Source: Clostridiales bacterium DTU033
Lineage (GTDB): Bacteria; Bacillota; Clostridia; Oscillospirales; Acutalibacteraceae
Length of the DNA stretch: 42,606 nucleotides
Direction of reading: 5' to 3'
Assembly (NCBI GenBank): GCA_001513365.1
Contig: LFTH01000127.1
Location: 1 to 42,606, forward strand
The notes under the pieces were generated by a model that worked only from the letters and a program-made list of their open reading frames with translations, was not told the origin of the DNA and ran no database searches. Position numbers and translations under genes: made by a program. Positions 23,801-31,997 of the stretch are shown here, piece after piece; the stretch's first letter is position 1, and every line of letters begins with the position of its first letter.

Positions 23801-26065
23801 ATGGAACTTACCAAAAACGCGCTGACAGTGCTTGAACGCCGATACCTTGCAAAGGGCGAGAACGGGGAGATTATCGAGACCCCGGAGGAGATGTTCCGGA
23901 GGGTGGCGCGTGCCGTTGCCCAGCCGGATTTGAATTGCCAGCCCGACAAGGATATAAGCGCTGTCGAGGAAGAGTTCTACAACCTGATGACCAGCCTTGA
24001 ATTTCTTCCCAATTCCCCGACCCTGATGAACGCGGGGCGGCCCCTCGGCCAGCTTTCGGCGTGTTTTGTGCTGCCGATTGACGACAGCATGGAGGCTATT
24101 TTTGACGCGGTGAAGCAGGCGGCCTTGATACACAAGTCCGGCGGGGGCACAGGTTTTTCGTTTTCAAGGCTCCGCCCGAAGGGCAGCACCGTCAACACCA
24201 CCGGCGGTGTCGCGAGCGGGCCGGTCAGCTTTATGCGCGTTTTCAACATGGCTACCGAGGCGGTAAAGCAGGGGGGCACCCGCCGCGGCGCGAATATGGG
24301 AATTCTGCGCGTCGACCACCCCGATATTCTGGAGTTTATCGACTGCAAGAAAAACAACGCCGATATTACGAACTTCAATATCTCGGTGGGGATTACCGAG
24401 GCGTTCATGAAGGCGGTGGAGGAAAGCGAGGATTACGACCTTGTGGACCCCAGCACCGGCAAGATAACCGGAAGGCTTAATGCCCGCGAGGTTTTTGATA
24501 AAATAGTCCATTCGGCATGGCGGAACGGGGAGCCGGGGATTATCTTCCTTGACAGGCTCAACAAGGACAACGTGGCTCCCACCCTCGGCGAAATAGAATC
24601 CACCAACCCGTGCGGGGAACAGCCCCTGCTGCCGTATGAAAGCTGCAATCTGGGCTCGATAAACCTTGTCAAGATGCTGAAGTTTAATGACGACGGGGCT
24701 GAAATCGACTGGGACAAGCTCGCAAAAACCGTGGAAAAAGCGGTGCATTTTCTTGATAATGTAATTGATGCGAACAAGTTTCCGCTTGAAAAAATAGCAA
24801 AGACCACCCGGATGACCAGAAAAATCGGGCTGGGCGTGATGGGCTGGGCGGATATGCTGCTCCACCTTGGAATTCCGTATAATTCTGAGGAAGCGGTGGC
24901 GCTGGCCGACCGCCTTATGAAATTCGTTTTAGGCTGCGGGCGCAGGGCGAGCGCGGAGCTCGCCAAAACGCGCGGCGCGTTCCCGCTTTTTGAGCAGAGC
25001 ATATATAAGGACGGGCCGCCGCTGCGCAACGCGACCGTTACCACCATCGCGCCGACCGGCACCCTGTCGATTATAGCGGGGGTATCATCGGGTATTGAGC
25101 CGGTATTCTCGTATGTATATATCAGGAATGTGATGGACGGCACCGAAATGCTTGAAGTCAACCCGGTTTTAGAGGAAGTCCTGAAAAAGCGGGAGCTTTA
25201 TTCGGACGAGCTTATGCGCCGTATCGCGGAGGAAGGCACCATCGCGCATTTTGAGGAAATCCCGGAGGATATACGCAGGGTGTTTGTGTCGGCGCACGAT
25301 ATTTCTCCGTCGTACCATATCAAGATGCAGGCGGCGTTCCAGAACCACACCGACAACGCGGTTTCCAAAACTGTAAATTTCCCGAACAGCGCGACAGTCG
25401 AGGAAGTGGCCGAGGTTTACAAGCTCGCGTACAGGCTGGGGTGCAAAGGCGTTACCATCTACCGCGACGGCAGCAGGGATTCGCAGGTCTTAAACCTTGC
25501 GTCAAAGAAAAGCGGGGATGATGAAAAAGCCGAAGAGGAGAACAGTTCAGGCCCGTCTTACGTGGTCGTCCCCCGCCCCCGCCCCGACATTACCCAGGGA
25601 ATGACCGAGAAAATGGGTATCGGGTGCGGCAACCTCTACATCACGGTGAATTATGACGACTACGGTATTTGCGAGGTGTTCACCAATACCGGCAAGGCGG
25701 GCGGCTGTCCCTCCCAGTCGGAGGCGACCGCGCGGCTTGTCTCGATTGCGCTGCGCTCCGGCATTGACGTGAAGACAATCACCAGCCAGCTCAGGGGAAT
25801 CCGCTGCCCGTCCACAATCAGACAGAAGGGGATGAAATGCACCTCCTGCCCCGACGCGATTGCGCGGGTGATTGAAAAAGTGGTGGCCACCAACGGCTTT
25901 CACGAGGGAGGGGCGAGTTTCGTTACGCTGGCGTCCGGTTACCAGTCGGGCGACGACTCAAACCCGATGTCCCAGATGCGCGCCTGCCCCGAATGCAGCG
26001 CAAAGGTGGAGCATGAAGGCGGCTGCGTCATCTGCCGCAACTGCGGTTACTCAAAGTGCAATTAA
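23801..26065 (+). CDS. nrdJ: adenosylcobalamin-dependent ribonucleotide reductase (class II)
   Basis: Makes deoxyribonucleotides from ribonucleotides using a B12-generated thiyl radical, without need of oxygen. The 754 residues carry Cys88 in LSACFVLP (first redox cysteine), NPCGEQ at 269-274 with Asn269, radical Cys271 and Glu273, GGTRRGANMG, APTGTLSIIAGVSSGIEP for the phosphate site, and a C-terminal tail with CPEC and CVICRNCGYSKC for re-reduction. The tail includes a TSCPD-type domain (ITSQLRGIRCPS). ATG 23801 follows GAGAGGGGA; a TTG two codons earlier is rejected. Regulation by NrdR is strongly suggested by the two upstream boxes. No cobalamin riboswitch was recognised. Confidence 0.97.
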   Translation: MELTKNALTVLERRYLAKGENGEIIETPEEMFRRVARAVAQPDLNCQPDKDISAVEEEFYNLMTSLEFLPNSPTLMNAGRPLGQLSACFVLPIDDSMEAIFDAVKQAALIHKSGGGTGFSFSRLRPKGSTVNTTGGVASGPVSFMRVFNMATEAVKQGGTRRGANMGILRVDHPDILEFIDCKKNNADITNFNISVGITEAFMKAVEESEDYDLVDPSTGKITGRLNAREVFDKIVHSAWRNGEPGIIFLDRLNKDNVAPTLGEIESTNPCGEQPLLPYESCNLGSINLVKMLKFNDDGAEIDWDKLAKTVEKAVHFLDNVIDANKFPLEKIAKTTRMTRKIGLGVMGWADMLLHLGIPYNSEEAVALADRLMKFVLGCGRRASAELAKTRGAFPLFEQSIYKDGPPLRNATVTTIAPTGTLSIIAGVSSGIEPVFSYVYIRNVMDGTEMLEVNPVLEEVLKKRELYSDELMRRIAEEGTIAHFEEIPEDIRRVFVSAHDISPSYHIKMQAAFQNHTDNAVSKTVNFPNSATVEEVAEVYKLAYRLGCKGVTIYRDGSRDSQVLNLASKKSGDDEKAEEENSSGPSYVVVPRPRPDITQGMTEKMGIGCGNLYITVNYDDYGICEVFTNTGKAGGCPSQSEATARLVSIALRSGIDVKTITSQLRGIRCPSTIRQKGMKCTSCPDAIARVIEKVVATNGFHEGGASFVTLASGYQSGDDSNPMSQMRACPECSAKVEHEGGCVICRNCGYSKCN

Positions 26066-26079
26066 AAGCTTATACTGAT

Positions 26080-26120
26080 AAAAAACCTGCGGTAAGCAAG
26101 TCGCTTGCCGCAGGTTTTTT
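26080..26120. terminator. bidirectional terminator between nrdJ and the GNAT gene
   Basis: CCTGCGG (26086-26092) pairs with CCGCAGG (26108-26114), with inner AAGC/GCTT pairing; AAAAAA precedes and TTTTTT follows, giving a U-tail in either direction for these convergent genes. Confidence 0.88.
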
Positions 26121-26181
26121 GTAAAATGCTGGCGGGATACCGGCAAGGGATACCGTATAACCAAAGGCAAAAACGGCGTTA

Positions 26182-26775
26182 TCAACCGGATTTTCCGCCT
26201 TTGAGAGTGGTCAGGCTGGTTTTGCCGCCCCTTTTTGCAATGCTTTTGCCCATCAGGATATCGGGTTTGCCTGTTCCGTTGGCGTCCGGGATTACCCCGA
26301 TTACCTTATAACCGCATTTTCTGAAAAATACGTAAGGGTGCCTGCCGCGGCAGACCACATTCGATATTTTGTCGCCGGTATTGGTGAACAGGTTGACGTC
26401 GGAAAGGCTGGTGGAAGAGCTCAAATCATCGGTGCCGAGTATCACCGTAAGCGCGCCTCTCGACGCCGCCTCTTTTTCGAGCGCCTTGACAAGCCGCCTT
26501 CCAATCCCGCGCCCCTGATGGGACTTTTTGACCACCAGCGGGTGCATCTCCCATACTATCCCGTCGTAATCCGGCAGGCCGCCCACAATTCCGACGACAT
26601 CCCCGTTTTCATCGTGCGCGCACAGGCATATGCGGTTGGGCGCCAACAGGGTGTTCACGACAGAGCGCGCGATTTCGGCCGCGGGCCAGAATTCGGGGTT
26701 TTCGAGCAGGATTTCGGCTGCCTGCCGCCGGTGTTTGCGGTTCTGTCTTTCAAGCTGGCGTATATGTAGCTTCAT
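26182..26775 (-). CDS. GNAT family N-acetyltransferase, AAC(6')-like
   Basis: Acetyl-CoA-dependent N-acetyltransferase. The 197 residues contain the acetyl-CoA pyrophosphate loop HQGRGIGRRLVKALE (Q/R-x2-G-x-G/A type), the preceding strand WEMHPLVVKKS, and FFRKCGYKVIGVIPDANGTGKPDILM, a C-terminal pattern shared with many AAC(6')-type acetyltransferases. The basic N-terminus (RQLERQNRKHRRQ) is unusual. ATG 26775 follows AAGAAGGA on the minus strand. It is divergent from the electron transfer operon and convergent with nrdJ, so it is probably monocistronic. Resistance activity cannot be claimed: most chromosomal relatives have unknown natural substrates. Confidence 0.85.
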   Translation of the reverse strand: MKLHIRQLERQNRKHRRQAAEILLENPEFWPAAEIARSVVNTLLAPNRICLCAHDENGDVVGIVGGLPDYDGIVWEMHPLVVKKSHQGRGIGRRLVKALEKEAASRGALTVILGTDDLSSSTSLSDVNLFTNTGDKISNVVCRGRHPYVFFRKCGYKVIGVIPDANGTGKPDILMGKSIAKRGGKTSLTTLKGGKSG

Positions 26776-26891
26776 GGCGCAAATCCTTCTTTGATTTTTA
26801 TTATTATATTTGCAATACTGGGCAAATTATAATCAAAAAAATAAAAACGTGAAATCATACAAAAATGGTGTGAAATTATTGGCTGAATATT

Positions 26892-26921
26892 ACTGTTTGA
26901 TTGGTTGACATTGTAAACAGT
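26892..26921 (+). promoter_or_regulatory. inverted repeat around the -35 of the electron transfer operon
   Basis: ACTGTTT (26892-26898) and AAACAGT (26915-26921) are exact reverse complements separated by 16 bp and flank the -35 hexamer. This looks like an operator for an unidentified regulator. It does not match a Rex or FNR consensus. Confidence 0.45.
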
Positions 26922-26934
26922 CTAATTATATAAT
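26905..26934 (+). promoter_or_regulatory. promoter of the ndh2-fmnB operon
   Basis: TTGACA (26905-26910), 18-bp spacer, TATAAT (26929-26934): both hexamers match consensus. The leader to ndh2 is about 110 bases. Confidence 0.75.
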
Positions 26935-26964
26935 TGTTATAAATTTCGACCAGTATCGTGAGGG

Positions 26965-27022
26965 CGGCGGAATTTGACCGCCGGGTTTACAGATAATTAT
27001 ATTGTCCAAAAAAATCATCTGT
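26965..27022 (+). other. structured leader of ndh2
   Basis: CGGCGG (26965-26970) pairs with CCGCCG (26978-26983) over a 7-base loop; ACAGAT (26989-26994) can pair with ATCTGT (27017-27022). No T-tract follows directly, so attenuation is possible but not shown. No known riboswitch was recognised. Confidence 0.4.
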
Positions 27023-27050
27023 CAAGACGTTTTGAAAGGATAAGTACCGA

Positions 27051-29075
27051 ATGGAAAGAGAAAAGATAAGGATTTTGATTGTCGGGGCCGGTTACGCCGG
27101 GGTGCTGACAGCCAAAAAGCTGGAAAAGCGGCTCAGGAAGAACCGGGATGTGGAAATCTCGATTGTGGATAAAAACCCGTTTCACACAATGCTTACCGAG
27201 CTTCACGAGGTTGCCGCGAACCGGGTGGACGAACACAACATCAGGCTAAGCCTTAAAAAAATCTTTGCCGGCAGAAAAGTCAATGTGATACAGGATAAAA
27301 TAACAGACATTGATTTTAACGGCAAGACCGCGTCCGGCTTAAACGGCAGCTACAGGTACGATTATCTGGTGGTCGCGACCGGCTCGCGGCCGGCTTTCTA
27401 CGGGGTGGACGGCGCCGAGAAGAATTCCCGCACCCTGTGGTCATACGACGACGCGGTGGCACTGAGGGAGCATATACTGGACTGTTTCCGCAAAGCGTCG
27501 CGGGAGACGGCGCCTGATGAGAAAAAGAAACTGCGGACGTTCTTTGTGGTGGGCGCCGGCTTTACCGGCACCGAGATGATGGGCGAGCTTGCCGAGTATG
27601 TCCCGATTCTGTGCGAGGAGTTTGAAATCGACCGGGAGCTGGTCAGCCTGTACCTTGCCGACATGCTGCCGCGCGCGGTCCCCAACCTGCCCGAAAAGCT
27701 GTCCAAAAAAATCCAAAAAAGGCTTGAAAGAGCCGGCGTACGGCTTTTTTTGAATTCGGACGTGGTGAAGGTCGGGGAGGATTTCATCGAACTGGACTGC
27801 GGCGGCGAGCGCCGGCGGGTTGACACAGATACGGTGATTTGGGCCGCGGGCATTGAAAGCTCCCGCCTTGCGGGCGCTCTGGCGGGGAAACTGCCAGCGG
27901 GCGAGCATAACCGCCTGAAAACCGACAGGTACCTGCGTTCGCTGGACGACCAAACCGTCTATGTGGTCGGGGACAACCTGTATTACGTCCCGGACGGAGA
28001 GGAACGCCCGGTCCCGCAGATTGTGGAAAACTGCGAGCAGGGCTCGGCAGTGGCGGCCCACAATATCGCCTGCGCGGTGCTCGGCAAAGGGGAGATGAAG
28101 GAGTACAGGCCTAAAATACACGGGTATATGGTCAGCGTCGGCGGGCGGTACGGGGTGGCTTATATCGGCACCGCAAAACGGAAAATCGCGCTGCCGTCCT
28201 TTTTTGCGATGTTCATCAAGCACTTTATCAATGTGGTGTATTTTGTTCAGGTTCTGGGATGGAACAAGGTATTCAGCTACTTAAAACACGAGTTTTTCAC
28301 CGTAAGGCACAACCGCAGCTTTGTGGGCGGCCATTTTTCAAACAAGACCCCAAGCTTTCTGTTAGTGCCATTAAGGCTCTGGCTGGGCGCGGTATGGGTG
28401 TTTGAAGGAGTTATGAAAATAGTGGATAAATGGCTGGCTACCCCGAAGCTTGAGGGCTTTTTCGGGGGCGCGGCCGAGTGGTTTGACGCAATCCTCAAAG
28501 GGGCGGCAAACCTGCCCGGGGACGGGACAAACACCGCTACGCCCACGGTTACGGGCGCGGCTTACGCCGCCGCCGACGTGATTTCTTCGGCGACCGGCGC
28601 GGCTACCGAGACCGCTGAAAAAGTGGGGCAGGTTTTGATTAATTTTGATTTTCTGGGCATTTTCAGGTTGATTGCGGTCAGCGGCAGGGAGCTTGCAGAA
28701 TCCGCCCTGAGCGATTTTGCCTTAAAGCTGGACATTCCTCTGCTCAACTGGTTTATTGAAAAGCTGGTTTTGCCCTATAACGGGGTCCAGCTTGTAATGC
28801 AGGGGCTTATCATAGTGGCTGAGATACTAATAGGGCTTTCGCTGATTTCGGGGCTGTTCACCACCCCGTCCTCCGCTTTCTCGCTGGTTTTATTGTTCAT
28901 GTTCGCATGCACCACCGGGCTGTATTTCAGCAGTTTCTGGATGGTGTTCGCGGCCATAGCCCTGCTGATTGGCGCGGGGAGGATTTTCGGGCTTGATTAT
29001 TATGCGATGCCCTTCTTAAAGAAAAAGTGGAAAAATCTCCGGTTTGTGAGGAAATTATATATTTACAATGATTAA
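27051..29075 (+). CDS. ndh2: type II NADH dehydrogenase with membrane C-terminal domain (Ndh2 of extracellular electron transfer)
   Basis: Flavoprotein that oxidises NADH and reduces a membrane quinone without pumping protons. The 674 residues start with FAD motif GAGYAG (12-17), carry an NAD motif GAGFTG (168-173) and VGDN (307-309), then a DoxX-like membrane region from about residue 436 (LRLWLGAVWVFEGVMKIVDKW), an Ala/Thr-rich insert (about 480-540), and further membrane segments to the end. A C-terminal membrane extension distinguishes the electron transfer Ndh2 of Listeria from housekeeping Ndh. The ATG follows AAAGGA. It overlaps dmkB by 8 bp. The order of the following genes supports a dedicated quinone pool. 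The role is inferred from locus similarity. Confidence 0.9.
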   Translation: MEREKIRILIVGAGYAGVLTAKKLEKRLRKNRDVEISIVDKNPFHTMLTELHEVAANRVDEHNIRLSLKKIFAGRKVNVIQDKITDIDFNGKTASGLNGSYRYDYLVVATGSRPAFYGVDGAEKNSRTLWSYDDAVALREHILDCFRKASRETAPDEKKKLRTFFVVGAGFTGTEMMGELAEYVPILCEEFEIDRELVSLYLADMLPRAVPNLPEKLSKKIQKRLERAGVRLFLNSDVVKVGEDFIELDCGGERRRVDTDTVIWAAGIESSRLAGALAGKLPAGEHNRLKTDRYLRSLDDQTVYVVGDNLYYVPDGEERPVPQIVENCEQGSAVAAHNIACAVLGKGEMKEYRPKIHGYMVSVGGRYGVAYIGTAKRKIALPSFFAMFIKHFINVVYFVQVLGWNKVFSYLKHEFFTVRHNRSFVGGHFSNKTPSFLLVPLRLWLGAVWVFEGVMKIVDKWLATPKLEGFFGGAAEWFDAILKGAANLPGDGTNTATPTVTGAAYAAADVISSATGAATETAEKVGQVLINFDFLGIFRLIAVSGRELAESALSDFALKLDIPLLNWFIEKLVLPYNGVQLVMQGLIIVAEILIGLSLISGLFTTPSSAFSLVLLFMFACTTGLYFSSFWMVFAAIALLIGAGRIFGLDYYAMPFLKKKWKNLRFVRKLYIYND

Positions 29076-30054
29076 TAAAACTTTGGAAAAAAACACGCTC
29101 AGTTTTAACGAGAGTTTGAACAGGGTCAGGGAAGAGCTCGACAGGCTGTTAAAGACCTCGCCAAAAGTAATCCGCAGCAAGACAGAGCATTTGTCAAAAA
29201 GCCGCGGAAAGTTTATCCGCGCGGCCTCCCTGCTCGCCAGCGCGGAAGACGGCGACGGGGCGATAGACGGCGCCGCGGTCGGCCTTGCGGTGTCGATTGA
29301 GCTGCTGCATCTGGCCGCGCTGGTGCATGACGACGTAATCGACCGCGCGCCGGTGCGCCGCGGGCTTCCCGCACTGCATCGGGAATTCGGGGAAAAGGCC
29401 GCGGTAATCTGCGGCGATTACCTGTTCTGCCTCGCGCTAAAAACCGCTTACAGGGAGACCTGCGGGCGGGATTATTCCGGCTGCGACATACCTGATTATA
29501 TGAGCAGGGTATGCCTTGGGGAGCTTATGGAGAACGTCAACAACCGGAATTTCGATTTAACCGGGCGCGAGCACCTCAAAATAATCTCCGGCAAAACCGC
29601 GGCGCTGTTTGAGGCGGCGTTCCACGCGGGCGCGATGCTGTGTGAGCAGGCCAAAGAACAGGCAAACCTTTATACAAGGCTTGGGCATTATGTGGGAATG
29701 ATTTTCCAGATTGCCGACGACTGCCTTGATTATGAGTCCACCGAACAGGCCGCGAAAAAGCCGGTTTCCTCCGATTATCAGCAGGGGGTTGTTACCCTGC
29801 CGCTGATTTTCGCGTTCAGGCAGATGCCGGGGCTGAAACAGCGGGTTTTGAGCGGGGAGATATCCAAAGAGGAAGTCAAAACCGCGGTGAAGGACGCGGG
29901 CGGGGTCGCGTATGCCCGGTCGGTCTCAAAAAAATATTATGAAAAGGCGGGGACGGTAATCCGAAAGCTGAACGCCCACCAGAGCAAAAAAGCAAGGCTT
30001 GCCGAAATCCTTGACAGGGCGTATTACGGGTTGGGTGGCGTTGATATTGGTTAA
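29068..30054 (+). CDS. dmkB: polyprenyl diphosphate synthase (DmkB)
   Basis: Trans-prenyltransferase that builds the isoprenoid side chain of the quinone. The 328-residue protein has both aspartate-rich motifs, DDVID (88-92) and DDCLD (217-221), with basic residues RRG after the first. The residue five positions before the first motif is Ala (HLAALVHDD), which leaves the pocket open and fits a long-chain product (about C30-C40) rather than farnesyl diphosphate; this chain-length reading is inference. The ATG lies within the last codons of ndh2 (8-bp overlap), implying translational coupling. Adjacent dmkA is the predicted user of its product. Confidence 0.92.
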   Translation: MINKTLEKNTLSFNESLNRVREELDRLLKTSPKVIRSKTEHLSKSRGKFIRAASLLASAEDGDGAIDGAAVGLAVSIELLHLAALVHDDVIDRAPVRRGLPALHREFGEKAAVICGDYLFCLALKTAYRETCGRDYSGCDIPDYMSRVCLGELMENVNNRNFDLTGREHLKIISGKTAALFEAAFHAGAMLCEQAKEQANLYTRLGHYVGMIFQIADDCLDYESTEQAAKKPVSSDYQQGVVTLPLIFAFRQMPGLKQRVLSGEISKEEVKTAVKDAGGVAYARSVSKKYYEKAGTVIRKLNAHQSKKARLAEILDRAYYGLGGVDIG

Positions 30055-30955
30055 GAGGTTTTTGAGCTTTATCGAGATTAAAACCAAAATCACCAGCGTG
30101 TTCGCCTTTTTAATGACGGCGGCCTATCTTTATTATATCGGGCAGAAAATTGATTTGGTTAAGACGGCTGTGTTTTTTGCTTCGATGTTTCTGTTTGATT
30201 TGACCACCACCGCAATCAACAATTATGTGGATACCAAAACAAATAATCAGGTTTTGCAGTTTAAACGGCGCGCGGCGCTTACGGTAATACTGGTTATGTT
30301 CGCGGCTGCCGCCTCTTTTGGGGTTTACCTTGCGCTTATCACCGACGTGGTGGTGCTCCTGCTGGGCGGGCTGTGCTTTCTGTGCGGGGTGTTTTATTCC
30401 TTCGGGCCGGTTTCAATTTCACGGCTGCCGTTGGGCGAAGTGATGTCCGGCCTGTTTTACGGTTTTTTTATCCCGTTTATCCTGCTGTATATAAACATGC
30501 CGCGGGGCACCTACCTTTTATACAGCGCTACCGGCGGGGAAGTGTCGCTGACCTTCAAGGTCCTTCCGATTATAACCGTTATTCTGCTGTCGGCGGCTCC
30601 GTTCTGCGCAACCGCCAACATCATGCTGGCGAACAATATCTGCGATGTTGAAAGGGACGCGGCGGTCAAAAGGCATACCCTGCCATATTATATCGGCGGG
30701 AAGGCTCTCTACCTTTTTGCGGGGCTTTATTATCTGGCCTATATCTCGGTGGTTCTGATGGTCGCGCTTGATATGCTGCCGCAGATATGCATTCTGATAC
30801 TGGTTACTCTGGTGCCGGTACAGCGGAATATCAATATATTCCTGAAAAAGCAGGATAAATCCACAACCTTTATCACCGCCGTAATGAACTACGTGATTAT
30901 AATGGCCGCGGATTGCCTGCTGATTGCCGCGGGCGGGCTGCTTAAGCGGCTTTGA
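30047..30955 (+). CDS. dmkA: UbiA/MenA family prenyltransferase (DmkA)
   Basis: Integral membrane enzyme expected to attach the polyprenyl chain to 1,4-dihydroxy-2-naphthoate, giving demethylmenaquinone. The 302 residues have about eight membrane segments and the two metal/diphosphate motifs: NNYVDTKTN (58-66, NxxxD type) and DVERD (200-204, DxxxD type). No ATG is available near the start; TTG 30047 is chosen because GGGTGG precedes it by eight bases and LVKRFLSFIEIKTKI matches family openings, while TTG 30041 and GTG 30035 are possible. It overlaps dmkB by about 8 bp. No methyltransferase that would turn the product into menaquinone is in this window. Confidence 0.88.
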   Translation: MVKRFLSFIEIKTKITSVFAFLMTAAYLYYIGQKIDLVKTAVFFASMFLFDLTTTAINNYVDTKTNNQVLQFKRRAALTVILVMFAAAASFGVYLALITDVVVLLLGGLCFLCGVFYSFGPVSISRLPLGEVMSGLFYGFFIPFILLYINMPRGTYLLYSATGGEVSLTFKVLPIITVILLSAAPFCATANIMLANNICDVERDAAVKRHTLPYYIGGKALYLFAGLYYLAYISVVLMVALDMLPQICILILVTLVPVQRNINIFLKKQDKSTTFITAVMNYVIIMAADCLLIAAGGLLKRL

Positions 30956-30968
30956 GGGCGGTTGCGCT

Positions 30969-31358
30969 ATGAGATTTTTCAAAAAATCCGATATCCCCGT
31001 GATTGCCGGCATACTGCTGATTAGTCTGGCGTTATGGGGCTGGTACAGGATATCCTATCTCGACACCCCGGTGGTCGCCGCAATCTATTATGACTCCGAG
31101 CTTGTTGAGGTTGTGGAGCTTAACCTGAATACGGAAAAGGAGTTCAGGATAAAGCAGCAGCCTGACGTGGTTTTTAAGCTCCACAAGGACGGGAGCATTT
31201 CGTTTTTAAAGTCGGACTGCAAGGACAGGCTGTGCATACGTTCGGGCAGGCTTAAAACGGTCGGTCAAAGCGCCGCCTGCCTGCCGAACAAGGTATCGGT
31301 CAAGATAATTAGGAAGAATAAAAACGCCGACCATGATCTGGATATTGTGATAAGGTAG
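30969..31358 (+). CDS. eetA: NusG domain II-like membrane protein (EetA)
   Basis: Small single-pass protein of the EetA type, thought to help carry electrons from quinol to extracytosolic flavins. The 129 residues have one membrane segment (about 11-29) and an outward domain related to NusG domain II with three cysteines: Cys84 and Cys89 in DCKDRLC and Cys104 in AACLPNKV. This cysteine pattern is conserved in NusG_II proteins that accompany Gx/EetB. ATG 30969 lies 13 bp after dmkA with GAGGGCGG upstream; an open extension into dmkA is rejected. Whether the cysteines bind a cofactor or form a disulfide is unknown. Confidence 0.85.
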   Translation: MRFFKKSDIPVIAGILLISLALWGWYRISYLDTPVVAAIYYDSELVEVVELNLNTEKEFRIKQQPDVVFKLHKDGSISFLKSDCKDRLCIRSGRLKTVGQSAACLPNKVSVKIIRKNKNADHDLDIVIR

Positions 31359-31434
31359 CCGGCGCGGGATTTTTTAGAAAGGGTATTGCAGGAATTTGAA
31401 GGAAAATACTTTTGAACAGACAGAAGAAATAAAC

Positions 31435-31947
31435 ATGGCGGTTTCGAAGAAAATAATAAGGGTGGTTTTCACCGGCCTGCTTTTTGCGGCGGCAATCGTG
31501 CTCTCGATTGCCGAAAACTCGCTGCAGATTCCGGTGCTTGCGCCGGGGGTAAAGCTGGGGCTTGCCAATGTCATGGTGATGTACGCGCTGTTCTTCCTCG
31601 GCAAAAGATACGCGCTGCTGCTTGCCGCGCTGAAAGCTGTCTTCGCGCTTATCACAAGGGGGGCCGTCGCCGGAATTCTGAGCCTGTGCGGCGGGCTTGC
31701 CTCAATCCTTGTGATGGCGCTGCTGCTGGCGTTTTTCGGGGAGAGGATGTCATATCTTATTGTGAGCATATTCGGCGCGATTTCCCATAATCTCGGGCAG
31801 CTTGCGGCAGTGTCGGTCATCTACACCGGACTGGTAGCGCTGGTTCATCTTCCGGTGCTGCTGGTGGCGGGGGTTGTAACCGGCGCCGCGACCGCGGTTC
31901 TGCTTAAGTTTTTAATCCCGGCCGTAAACAGGCTGGGTTTGAAATAA
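31435..31947 (+). CDS. eetB: Gx / heptaprenyl diphosphate synthase component I family membrane protein (EetB)
   Basis: Hydrophobic protein of the EetB/Gx family, with about five membrane segments in 170 residues. The block VLAPGVKLGLANVMVMYALF is characteristic, and the fold resembles ECF S-components. Databases often call this family heptaprenyl diphosphate synthase component I, but in electron transfer loci it is a predicted membrane partner of EetA. The start is uncertain: ATG 31435 (MAVSKKIIRVVF) is listed; TTG 31396, with AAAGGG 12 bases upstream, would add 13 residues. It is flanked by eetA and pplA, as expected. Direct function in electron transfer is inferred from locus context. Confidence 0.82.
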   Translation: MAVSKKIIRVVFTGLLFAAAIVLSIAENSLQIPVLAPGVKLGLANVMVMYALFFLGKRYALLLAALKAVFALITRGAVAGILSLCGGLASILVMALLLAFFGERMSYLIVSIFGAISHNLGQLAAVSVIYTGLVALVHLPVLLVAGVVTGAATAVLLKFLIPAVNRLGLK

Positions 31948-31997
31948 AAGCACATTCAGGAAAACTCAAAAAACCAGTTACGGAAGGTGGTAGAAAA

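Noticed and set aside
26776-27050. Rex or FNR binding site before ndh2
   Set aside because: The dyad ACTGTTT-AAACAGT does not fit TTGTGAnnnnnnTCACAA or TTGATnnnnATCAA; only an unidentified operator is claimed.
30047-30955. Start of the UbiA gene far upstream at 29999
   Set aside because: That extension overlaps dmkB by over 50 bases and encodes residues with no family match; a TTG at 30047 with GGGTGG upstream is better.
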